The position numbers and the translations under genes are program-made. Below, in pieces: positions 7,656-13,953 of a DNA stretch of 18,988 nucleotides. Every line of letters begins with the position of its first letter. Position 1 is the first letter of the stretch. A model generated the notes under the pieces. That model was not told where the DNA came from, searched no databases, and worked only from the letters and a program-made list of their open reading frames with translations. The stretch covers positions 1-18,988 of the forward strand of contig DAOUTT010000007.1 in NCBI GenBank assembly GCA_030668545.1. The letters run 5' to 3'. The DNA is from Anaerolineales bacterium (lineage in GTDB: Bacteria > Chloroflexota > Anaerolineae > Anaerolineales > E44-bin32).

Positions 7656-7684
7656 AGGATACGCCAGCCAGAACCCTCTGTCAA
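7656..7684 (-). promoter_or_regulatory. xseA promoter with perfect -35, inside the longest open frame
   Basis: Leftward TTGACA (7679-7684) and TATCCT (7656-7661) are separated by exactly 17 bp. The -10 ends 10 nt before the ATG at 7645, so the leader would be only about 2-4 nt and no Shine-Dalgarno sequence is present. Confidence 0.55.
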
Positions 7685-7693
7685 CCAGGAAGG

Positions 7694-7699
7694 TATAAT
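7694..7699 (+). promoter_or_regulatory. Candidate -10 element for pncC
   Basis: A perfect rightward TATAAT lies 74 nt upstream of the ATG at 7774. No good -35 is visible at 16-18 bp. It sits 9 bp from the xseA -35, so the two divergent promoters would compete for polymerase. Confidence 0.3.
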
Positions 7700-7773
7700 A
7701 GCGATACCGCAAAAAGAGAGCAGCAGATTGCGGTGACGATGTCTATATTGAATGCGACGGGAGCATTGGGGTA

Positions 7774-8259
7774 ATGGACGAGCAGATTGAGGTGAAAGTA
7801 GGGAAATTGCTAAGAGAGAAAGGACTGACCCTTGCAGTGGCCGAATCCTGCACCGGTGGGTTAGTCGGGCACCTGCTTACAAATGTGTCCGGCTCATCGG
7901 AGTACTTTCGCGGCGGGGTCGTGGCTTATGCCTATGGGGCAAAGGAGCGGCTGCTGGGGGTTCGTCATAAAACGCTCTACGAGTTCGGCGCGGTCAGTGA
8001 GCAAACAGCCCGGGAGATGGCGCGCGGAGCGCGCAGTGCGCTCAGTGCAGATATTGGATTGTCAGTCACGGGAATCGCCGGACCTGGGGGAGGTATGGCG
8101 GATAAACCAGTCGGGCTAACCTGGGCAGCCGTGAGTGCGCGCGAAGGCAATTGGGTGGAGCGTAATGTGTGGGATGGCGACCGGGAGGGCAACAAATCAG
8201 CGTCCGCAGTTGGGGCTCTGGCTCTGTTGCTCAAGGTGCTGGAGATGAACATTGAGTGA
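7774..8259 (+). CDS. pncC: Nicotinamide-nucleotide amidase (CinA C-terminal domain protein)
   Basis: 161 residues consisting only of the CinA C-terminal amidohydrolase domain. Motifs: LAVAESCTGGLVGHLL (20-35), FRGGVVAYAYGAKERLLGV (45-63), GAVSEQTAREMA (72-83), SVTGIAGPGGG (97-107) and KPVGLTWAAV (111-120). The family deamidates nicotinamide mononucleotide to nicotinate mononucleotide, returning NMN produced by DNA ligase and other reactions to NAD synthesis. Stand-alone versions without the N-terminal MoCF-like domain are common. The ATG at 7774 keeps the domain complete and is preceded by a poor ribosome site (GGGG at 4 nt). The downstream 83-codon gene starts within its last codons, indicating coupled translation. 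Confidence 0.92.
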   Translation: MDEQIEVKVGKLLREKGLTLAVAESCTGGLVGHLLTNVSGSSEYFRGGVVAYAYGAKERLLGVRHKTLYEFGAVSEQTAREMARGARSALSADIGLSVTGIAGPGGGMADKPVGLTWAAVSAREGNWVERNVWDGDREGNKSASAVGALALLLKVLEMNIE

Positions 8260-8503
8260 TGTAATACATATTGAGGCGCGCTTCCGTGACAATGGCGAGA
8301 TTCTTCCGTTAGTGTTCATTTGGGAGGAACGCCGTTTCACTGCTCTTGCGCTGGGACGGCAGTGGCAGAAGGGTCCGTCGCGCCACTTCTTGGTTATGAC
8401 CTCCAGAGAGCAGGTGTTTGAGATCACCTACAACGAAGATGATGGGAATTGGCGCATGGTGCGCAGCCCAGTGGAATTCGAGCGTGGTCGACAGGTTGTG
8501 TAA
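8252..8503 (+). CDS. Small conserved-looking protein of unknown function (possibly DUF6504-like)
   Basis: 83 residues, no signal peptide or membrane segment, predicted mostly beta strands. The body reads PLVFIWEERRF (20-30) then RHFLVMTS (44-51), VFEITYNEDDGNWRMVR (55-71). The order basic-aromatic strand, R-H-F-x-V-x-T, then F-E-I-x-Y and W-x-M resembles short actinobacterial and Chloroflexota proteins annotated DUF6504, but this is from memory and unverified. It starts with TTG at 8252, overlapping the pncC stop (8257-8259), with GGAG seven nucleotides upstream. The overlap and the good ribosome site support a genuine coupled gene. No function can be assigned. Confidence 0.7.
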   Translation: MSDVIHIEARFRDNGEILPLVFIWEERRFTALALGRQWQKGPSRHFLVMTSREQVFEITYNEDDGNWRMVRSPVEFERGRQVV

Positions 8504-8558
8504 ACGCTCGCTTTTGAGATTAGAAGTCGGTTTTCAAGAATTGAAGATTAAATACACA

Positions 8559-8584
8559 CCGGGCACCTCATCAGGGATGCCCGG
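8559..8584. terminator. Terminator-like hairpin between convergent genes
   Basis: CCGGGCA (8559-8565) pairs with TGCCCGG (8578-8584) around a 12-nt loop in which two further C-G pairs are possible. It stands in the 103-nt gap between the 83-residue gene and sigA, which converge, so it probably serves both. T content is modest on each side (CTTTAA rightward, TATTTAAT leftward). Confidence 0.6.
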
Positions 8585-8606
8585 CGACTCTTTAAGCTAA
8601 TCAACC

Positions 8607-9782
8607 TTAATTCAAGTAATCCCGCAATTGACGGGCTCGACGCGGGTGGCGTAAACGCCGCAGAGCCTTTCCTTCAATCTGGCGGATGCGTTCCCGGGTT
8701 AGGCCGAATTTCTGGCCGACCTCCTCCAAGGTGCAGGGACGACCGCTGTGCAGGCCGAAACGCAGCCGCAGAATGCGCGCTTCGCGGGGACTCAAGGTCG
8801 CCAGGACCTCTTCGATCTTGTCGCGCAACAGGTTCTGATAGGCCGTTTGTGTCGGCGTCGGGGCAGAATCATCTTCGACAAAGGATCCCAGCTCGGTGTC
8901 CTCATCCTCTCCGACAGGCGTTTCGAGTGAGAGTGGACGCCAGGATACTCGCATCATCCATTGAACCTTGCGCGGATCGATTTCCATAGCTTCGGCGATT
9001 TCTTCTGGTGTGGGTTTGTGTCCGATGTTTTGTTCAAGTTGTCTGGCGATCTTATATAGGCGGCGGATTCGGTCAGACATATGAACCGGAACGCGGATTG
9101 TTCGACCCTGGTCTGCGATCGCACGTGTGATCGTCTGGCGGATCCACCATGTCGCGTAGGTGCTGAAGCGGTAGCCACGATGGTAGTCGAATTTTTCCAC
9201 TGCTTTCATCAATCCCAAGTTTCCCTCCTGGATCAGATCAAGGAAGGGTACGCCGCGCCCCATGTATCTTTTAGCAATACTCACCACTAAACGGGTATTG
9301 GCTTTGATAAGGTGATCGCGAGCTGCGCGAGCGTCTTGGATGTCACCATTGAGTTCAGCGCGTTTCTGAGCGTTAAGTTTTCCGTTGGGTTGACGCAATT
9401 CGTCTTCGGAGAAATTGCCCCGCTCGATGCGTTGGGCGAGGTCTACCTCCTGCTCTGTTGTGAGCAGCGGAACGCGCGCCATTTCCTTCAGGTATAGCCC
9501 CACGGTGTCATCGCTGGAGATAGCGCTGAGATCGAAGGGTTGTACATCATCCGCTACGACATCCTGAAGCAGATGTGGGGGGACTTGAGCGAGGTCTTCA
9601 TAGACCTCGATGCCCGTGGTGCGAAAGAAGGTTTGCAAACGCTCCAGCCGGTCTTCCGAATCTTCAACCTCCGGAAACACGGTAGCGATGTCTTCTGTGA
9701 TGATGTAGCCTTGGAAGTCCCCCTTTTCAATCAGGGCGGCAAAGGCTTCCCGTTTATTCCAGCGATCCTTCGAAACGCTCAT
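8607..9782 (-). CDS. sigA: Primary RNA polymerase sigma factor (sigma-70, RpoD/SigA)
   Basis: 391 residues. A short region 1.1 (about 8-65) is followed by region 1.2 (DDTVGLYLKEMARVPLLT, 91-108), region 2 (LIKANTRLVVSIAKRYMGRG, 158-177; FSTYATWWIRQTITRAIADQ, 206-225), region 3 (about 232-310; MSDRIRRLYKIARQLEQ) and region 4 (LSPREARILRLRFGL, 330-344; helix-turn-helix LTRERIRQIEGKALRRLR, 361-378). The complete set including 1.1 and 1.2 marks a housekeeping sigma factor rather than an alternative one. The ATG has AGGAG seven to eight nucleotides upstream. It lies 82 nt below the DUF177 gene on the same strand. That gap has a small CCGCA/TGCGG hairpin (9802-9814) but no strong promoter, so co-transcription is likely. 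The perfect TATAAT and TTGACA boxes across this window fit recognition by this factor. Confidence 0.96.
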   Translation of the reverse strand: MSVSKDRWNKREAFAALIEKGDFQGYIITEDIATVFPEVEDSEDRLERLQTFFRTTGIEVYEDLAQVPPHLLQDVVADDVQPFDLSAISSDDTVGLYLKEMARVPLLTTEQEVDLAQRIERGNFSEDELRQPNGKLNAQKRAELNGDIQDARAARDHLIKANTRLVVSIAKRYMGRGVPFLDLIQEGNLGLMKAVEKFDYHRGYRFSTYATWWIRQTITRAIADQGRTIRVPVHMSDRIRRLYKIARQLEQNIGHKPTPEEIAEAMEIDPRKVQWMMRVSWRPLSLETPVGEDEDTELGSFVEDDSAPTPTQTAYQNLLRDKIEEVLATLSPREARILRLRFGLHSGRPCTLEEVGQKFGLTRERIRQIEGKALRRLRHPRRARQLRDYLN

Positions 9783-9864
9783 TCACACTCTCCTGTTGAC
9801 TCCGCAAGATGCGGTCTTAACGCGGTCGGAACGTGGAACTGATTCGTCGCCATCCCCCTCGAGA

Positions 9865-10389
9865 TTACGAAAGCAATGTCTTTAACACCGAAAGCCGCGG
9901 ATCAATATCCTCCTCTGGGTGGCTTTGGTGTTCTTCTGTAATTGCTTCACCACACACTGGGCATAAACCCATGCATTCGATCCGACAGATGGGTTGGATT
10001 GGCAGGTCGAGGAGAAAGCTCTCACGCAAAACCGGTCCGAGGTCCAGGATTGCATCCTCGGAAATGGTGAGGTGGGGGTCGCTGTCTTTCTCGGGGGGGT
10101 AGTCGAAGAGTTCGTTGAACTCTGCGCTCAGGACTTGTGAATATTCCGAGAGGCAGCGGACGCACTCGAGATCGATATTTCCTTGGAGTTGACCTTCGAT
10201 GTAGATGCCCTGGCCGGTTCGCGACAATCGGGCTGAACCACGCAGGTCAGAAATTAAAAAGTCTTCTCCAATGAGGAGAGAGGACTCCTCAAAGTCAAAG
10301 TTGCGGCTGTCTCCGACATCCTTGTTAAGCAAGAATCCGACGTTAAGCCGCAACGGGTGGAACTTAGTCAGGTTTGCACCGCCTGGCAA
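9865..10389 (-). CDS. DUF177 (YceD-like) metal-site protein
   Basis: Called as 174 residues from TTG at 10389, which has GGGGA seven nucleotides upstream. A CTG at 10371 (AGGCGG upstream) is an alternative. The longest open frame reaches 10659 but runs across a strong promoter at 10414-10442 and gives an Arg/Cys-rich non-family extension. The protein begins near LRLNVGFLL, has a beta-rich middle with ECVRC (75-79) and ends with CRIECMGLCPVCGE (135-148) and LSVLKTLL. Six cysteines (76, 79, 135, 139, 143, 146) could bind a metal. DUF177 proteins are linked to large-subunit rRNA accumulation in bacteria and plastids, and the gene usually precedes rpmF. Here rpmF is absent and sigA follows. Confidence 0.85.
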   Translation of the reverse strand: MPGGANLTKFHPLRLNVGFLLNKDVGDSRNFDFEESSLLIGEDFLISDLRGSARLSRTGQGIYIEGQLQGNIDLECVRCLSEYSQVLSAEFNELFDYPPEKDSDPHLTISEDAILDLGPVLRESFLLDLPIQPICRIECMGLCPVCGEAITEEHQSHPEEDIDPRLSVLKTLLS

Positions 10390-10413
10390 TAAGGTTCCCC
10401 AAAAATCGCTCGC

Positions 10414-10442
10414 ATTATAGCATAGTACGCAGTTGAAAGCAA
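10414..10442 (-). promoter_or_regulatory. Promoter of the DUF177-sigA unit (extended -10)
   Basis: Leftward TTGCTT (10437-10442), 17 bp, then TATAAT (10414-10419) with an extended TG (TGCTATAAT, 10414-10422). Transcription should begin near 10407, giving a leader of about 18 nt to the TTG at 10389. Confidence 0.6.
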
Positions 10443-10458
10443 GAAAACGCGCTTGTAC

Positions 10459-10488
10459 GTTACATAATTTACTGATCCGGAGTAAAAT
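10459..10488 (+). promoter_or_regulatory. Weak candidate promoter for rdgB
   Basis: GTTACA (10459-10464) and TAAAAT (10483-10488) are separated by 18 bp, rightward, about 85 nt upstream of the rdgB ATG. The -35 matches at four of six bases and the -10 at five of six. It is the best pair I could find in the divergent gap. Confidence 0.3.
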
Positions 10489-10573
10489 AACCCAATATCT
10501 AGGGGTGTACACAGGACGTGATGCCACGAGTGGCGATGGGGTACTGTGCGAATAGTCAAATGAGAGAGGTCCT

Positions 10574-11170
10574 ATGACGCAGCTTCTTCTAGCATCCCGA
10601 AACCCAGGAAAATGCCGTGAAATGCGCATTTTGCTGCAGCCTCTTGGTGTTGAAATCATCGATGTAACTGAGCTGGCGACCGAAGTGCGGGTTGATGAGA
10701 TCGGGAAGACCTATGCGGAAAATGCAAGCCTGAAAGCGGGGATATTCGCCGAGCATTTTCAGATATGGGCAATCGGTGACGACACAGGCCTCGAGGTCGA
10801 CGCGCTCGAAGGCGCCCCGGGATTGCACTCGGCTCGTCTGGCTGGTCCAGGTCGTTCGGACGTCGACCGTCGAAATCGCTTACTCTCCCTGCTGGGATCA
10901 CATCAGCGCCCGTGGACTGCACGCTTCCGCTGTGTCGTCGCGCTCGCTGGGCCGGAGGGGGGAATCGACCTGGCTGAAGGTGAGTGTGAGGGAGAGATTA
11001 TCCCCGACGAGCGCGGCGAAGGTGGATTCGGTTACGATTCGATTTTCTTGGTCAAAGAAATGGAGCGGACGATGGCTGAGATCAGTCCGAAGGAAAAAAA
11101 TCGAGTAAGCCATCGGGCGCGAGCCGTACAGGCTTTGCTCCCCACCCTGAAAATGCGTTTAGGGGGCTAG
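10574..11170 (+). CDS. rdgB: XTP/dITP diphosphatase (Ham1/RdgB family)
   Basis: 198 residues, full length for the family. Motifs: LLLASRNPGKCREM (4-17) with the phosphate-binding S-x-N-x-x-K, KTYAENASLKA (45-55), AIGDDTGLEVDALEGAPGLH (66-85), GEGGFGYDSIF (148-158) and the closing ISPKEKNRVSHRARA (170-184) with S-H-R. The enzyme hydrolyses ITP, XTP and the deoxy forms to monophosphates plus pyrophosphate, keeping deaminated purines out of DNA and RNA. The ATG has GAGAGG five nucleotides upstream. It is transcribed alone, diverging from DUF177 and converging on the hydrolase gene. Confidence 0.95.
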   Translation: MTQLLLASRNPGKCREMRILLQPLGVEIIDVTELATEVRVDEIGKTYAENASLKAGIFAEHFQIWAIGDDTGLEVDALEGAPGLHSARLAGPGRSDVDRRNRLLSLLGSHQRPWTARFRCVVALAGPEGGIDLAEGECEGEIIPDERGEGGFGYDSIFLVKEMERTMAEISPKEKNRVSHRARAVQALLPTLKMRLGG

Positions 11171-11206
11171 CGAAATTCGACGGGAATAAGGTTTCCAAAT
11201 TTGGTG

Positions 11207-11224
11207 TGGGATGGGAATCTCCCA
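11207..11224. terminator. Weak inverted repeat between rdgB and the hydrolase gene
   Basis: TGGGA (11207-11211) and TCCCA (11220-11224) flank an 8-nt loop in the 109-nt gap between two convergent genes. The stem is only 5 bp, and CAAATATTAATC follows rightward. It may act as a terminator but the evidence is thin. Confidence 0.25.
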
Positions 11225-11279
11225 ACAAATATTAATCATCTCGGCTCGCGCGCCTCACCTGTTCGAATCAATGGCATCG

Positions 11280-12035
11280 TTACAAACTTCCCAGGAATTT
11301 TTCAACCGCCCCGGTAACTTCCAGAGGTTGTTCAAGCATAACCATGTGGCCGGCGCCCTCAATGAGAAACAGAGTGGAATCGGGAATCTCCTCGTCCAGA
11401 TGACGGGCATACTTCAAGGGTGTCAGGCGATCCTGTTCGCCGCAGAGAATTAGCGTCGGGACATGTATCTCCGGCAGTTGATCGCAAATGTCAAATTGAT
11501 TGCAGGCTACAAAATCCCCGTGGATAATCTCGGGCTTAGTCTCAAGCATACGCATCTTTGCAAGAGCAATGATTTTTTCAGGGGTTTGATCGCTGAAAGA
11601 CCACGTGATGACCACCTCTACGATTTCTTCAAACCGGATTGGGTCGGCGGCAGCCTGAAGGATTTCCCCGTTGACGCGCAAACGCCCACCAGTACCGACC
11701 AGGATCAGTCCGGTCACGCGGTCCGGTTTCTCCAACGCAGCAGTCATAGCGATGGCGCCGCCCATCGAGTGACCGGCCAGCACCGCGCGCTCGATCCCCT
11801 GCTCGTCAAGCCAGTCGACAACCTGTGCTACATAACCAACAATGGTCGTCTCTCCCTCACCGGGTGAATCGCCATGCCCCGGGAGGTCCAAACCGAAAAC
11901 GCGATAATTCGGAAGGCGCCGCAGTTGTGGCGGCCAGTGAAGCCGGCTTCCGCCCGAACCGTGGATTAAGACAAGCGGCGGAGACCCAGAATAACGATCT
12001 CCGCCGTGGTCACTGAAGTGTATGGCGCCGGCCAT
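11280..12035 (-). CDS. Alpha/beta hydrolase
   Basis: 251 residues with a typical alpha/beta hydrolase layout: LVLIHGSGGSRLHW (21-34, oxyanion loop HGSGG), DLPGHGDS (50-57), nucleophile elbow AGHSMGGA (87-94) with Ser90, LILVGTGGRL (110-119), a helical cap (about 125-185), LILCGEQDRLTP (195-206) with probable acid Asp202, and GAGHMVMLEQP (227-237) with His230. The catalytic triad therefore looks complete. Ester or C-C bond hydrolysis is likely, but the substrate cannot be read from sequence. There is no signal peptide, so it is cytoplasmic. Its ATG follows the trxB stop with zero spacing (TAAATG), so it should be translated from the same mRNA. Confidence 0.9.
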   Translation of the reverse strand: MAGAIHFSDHGGDRYSGSPPLVLIHGSGGSRLHWPPQLRRLPNYRVFGLDLPGHGDSPGEGETTIVGYVAQVVDWLDEQGIERAVLAGHSMGGAIAMTAALEKPDRVTGLILVGTGGRLRVNGEILQAAADPIRFEEIVEVVITWSFSDQTPEKIIALAKMRMLETKPEIIHGDFVACNQFDICDQLPEIHVPTLILCGEQDRLTPLKYARHLDEEIPDSTLFLIEGAGHMVMLEQPLEVTGAVEKFLGSL

Positions 12036-12959
12036 TTATTCCTGTTCCTCTAGCCAACGCTCGGTCATCATCCCTGCTGCAGCACCCTGGCCGACAGAAG
12101 TTGTGATCTGTCTGAAGACGGAATCCTGGATCTCGCCAGCAGCGAATACACCTGGCACGCTGGTCATCATGCGGTCATCTGTAATTAGATAACCGTTCTT
12201 GTCCAACACCAATTGCTCCTTGAAAAAACTGGAGTTTGGAAGGTGACCGATAAAGATGAAGACCCCATCGGTGTCCAAAGTAACGGCCTCATCTTTTTTG
12301 ACATTGCGGACGAGCGCCGATTCTACCTTTCCATCCCCGCGTATCTCTTCCAGGACTGAATCCCATACGAATTCGATCTTCTCGTTTTCAAACGCACGCC
12401 GTTTGAGCGCCTCACCGGCGCGCAGTTCGTCCCGGCGATGGATAACCCGCACGCGATTGACAAACCGCGTCAGGAAGAGCGCCTCCTCGATGGCGCTGTC
12501 TCCACCGCCGATCACAAGCACGTCCTTGTCGCGGAAGAAGAAACCATCGCAAGTAGCGCAGAACGAGACGCCGCGGCCGATGAGCTCCTCTTCGCCGGGG
12601 ACCCCGAGACGATTCGGAGATGCACCGACGGTTACGATCACAGCATCCGCTTCAAATTCATCCCCGTGGGTTTTGATGTGGAAGGGGGAGCCTTCCTTGA
12701 AATCCACCTCGGTGACCTCGTCAATAAGGACGCGGGCGCCAAAGCGTTCAGCCTGTTTCTGCATCAATTCGACTAACTCGGGGCCACTTGAGCCTTCCGG
12801 GAAGCCGGGGTAGTTCTCGACCTCATTGGTGATCGAAATTTGCCCCCCAAGCTGGTTTCCGGAGATCACCAATGGGTTCAGGTTGGCGCGTGCTGTGTAA
12901 AGTGCGGCAGTCAGGCCTGCAGGACCTGACCCGATGATAATGACTTTTTCTTTTTGCAT
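12036..12959 (-). CDS. trxB: Thioredoxin reductase
   Basis: 307 residues from ATG at 12959, which has GAGG five nucleotides upstream. The longest open frame starts 14 codons earlier but overlaps the predicted promoter. FAD-binding GSGPAGLTAALYTARA (10-25), GGQI (38-41) and ENYPGF (48-53); redox-active CATC (Cys134, Cys137) in SFCATCDGFFFRDK; NADPH-binding VIGGGDSAIEEALFLT (149-164) and the HRRDELRA phosphate-recognition motif (174-181); second FAD segment FAAGEIQDSVFRQ (272-284), where most relatives have Asp in place of Glu275. It transfers electrons from NADPH to thioredoxin and so maintains cytoplasmic thiols. No thioredoxin gene is adjacent. The alpha/beta hydrolase is the downstream partner. 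Confidence 0.94.
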   Translation of the reverse strand: MQKEKVIIIGSGPAGLTAALYTARANLNPLVISGNQLGGQISITNEVENYPGFPEGSSGPELVELMQKQAERFGARVLIDEVTEVDFKEGSPFHIKTHGDEFEADAVIVTVGASPNRLGVPGEEELIGRGVSFCATCDGFFFRDKDVLVIGGGDSAIEEALFLTRFVNRVRVIHRRDELRAGEALKRRAFENEKIEFVWDSVLEEIRGDGKVESALVRNVKKDEAVTLDTDGVFIFIGHLPNSSFFKEQLVLDKNGYLITDDRMMTSVPGVFAAGEIQDSVFRQITTSVGQGAAAGMMTERWLEEQE

Positions 12960-12989
12960 ACGATCCTCACAAGTAGTATTTGGGATGGA

Positions 12990-13017
12990 ATTAATGATCA
13001 CAGAGGTGGTTTGTCAA
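12990..13017 (-). promoter_or_regulatory. trxB promoter
   Basis: Leftward perfect TTGACA (13012-13017), 16 bp, then ATTAAT (12990-12995, four of six). Transcription would begin near 12983, about 24 nt before the ATG at 12959 and just upstream of the GAGG ribosome site. Confidence 0.5.
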
Positions 13018-13250
13018 TTCCTTGACGACGTAGCGCAGCCACCATTGTGGGGCACATACGAGCAGACATCACGCCTCTTGGAGCACGCTGTCATTGTAAG
13101 CTAACCCTTTGCGCCGGGCAATGGATTAAGGTTTATAACAACGACAATTCCCGGGACTGAATGAGATTCAGCATCCGCATTCAGCACCGGCAGCTTGAAG
13201 CTCTAACCTATAGATGCGCATAGCTGTTGGGGATATTACGGTGCAATTAC
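13018..13250. other. Intergenic stretch with a short inverted repeat
   Basis: No supported gene between the trxB promoter and the membrane protein stop. CTGAAT/ATTCAG (13157-13171, 3-nt loop) forms a small hairpin, and part of it (ATTCAG) recurs at 13179-13184. The hairpin could be the 3' end of the kinase-membrane protein transcript, although the stem is short and no T-run follows. Confidence 0.35.
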
Positions 13251-13883
13251 CTATGAAGTGGTTGCGGGCTTGTTGGCTTCTTTAGACCAGGGCATGTTGA
13301 ATAACGCCGCGATTGCCATTTGTGTGGCCGCAGTGAGCCAGAAATTCCTTGTCAAGCCAAAGAGCAAACCGGAAAAGAGCGCTCGCAGTAAACTCGCCCT
13401 GTTGGCAAGCGCGAATCGGTTTGTCTTTTCCTCCTGAAGAACCCTGACCGCCGTCTCGGCAAGGGCAAGGGCCGTACCGATCGCAACGCTTGCGGGGAAA
13501 GACGTTACCCACAAGGCGGCTGACGCACGATACAGCGCCCAGCGAGTCTCTTCGCGAAGTGTTTCAGAGAGCGTGTGAGACCAGGGTAATTTGACAGGGC
13601 GCTTGCGCAGAAAAAGAGCGGCAGCGACAAGACCCAATCCACAGGCGACCGTGCCACTCACCCAACTCGCTGTCGAATGACCGTAAAGTCCGGCATCACG
13701 ACCGATAATCGACCCAGTGAGAAGTGCGAGGTAAGGCAGCAGAAGGCTGTGTACCCAGGGGGCGGCGGCCTCCAACGGCTCTCGCCAGTCACCGAATTTC
13801 TCCTGCACCCGCGGCCAGGCCCAGCTAGCTACGATGGGCGAGAGTATTAACGCGAGGGACCAAAGTGCCGCTTCCCAGGGCAT
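13251..13883 (-). CDS. Multi-pass membrane protein of unknown function
   Basis: 210 residues with about five hydrophobic segments (near 5-22, 44-62, 70-92, 120-143 and 163-195). A charged segment between helices reads LSETLREETRWALYRA (105-120), and the last helices contain ANRASLLRALFSGLLFGLTR (160-179). The final helix pair recalls CPBP-type intramembrane proteases, but the EExxxR and histidine motifs of that family are not present, so I do not assign it. The tail is short and cytosolic-looking. The ATG has AGGAG about 11 nt upstream, a long spacing. It starts 70 nt after the histidine kinase stop on the same strand, so the kinase may act with this protein or control a process it serves. 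Confidence 0.75.
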   Translation of the reverse strand: MPWEAALWSLALILSPIVASWAWPRVQEKFGDWREPLEAAAPWVHSLLLPYLALLTGSIIGRDAGLYGHSTASWVSGTVACGLGLVAAALFLRKRPVKLPWSHTLSETLREETRWALYRASAALWVTSFPASVAIGTALALAETAVRVLQEEKTNRFALANRASLLRALFSGLLFGLTRNFWLTAATQMAIAALFNMPWSKEANKPATTS

Positions 13884-13953
13884 CCTTATTATTACTCCTT
13901 CGATGACCCAATTGTCTGGTCTGCTATGCCAGGCATTTATCGATCAACTGTGA

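Noticed and set aside
10390..10659. N-terminal extension of the DUF177 frame to 10659
   Set aside because: It crosses the extended -10 promoter, overlaps the rdgB start and has no resemblance to DUF177 N-termini.
11261..11269. GTTCGAATC, resembling the T-arm of a tRNA
   Set aside because: The flanking five bases on each side do not pair, and no acceptor, D or anticodon arms can be built around it.
12256..12813. 185-codon rightward open frame opposite trxB
   Set aside because: Ser/Arg/Thr-rich antisense shadow of a well-supported gene; no family pattern.
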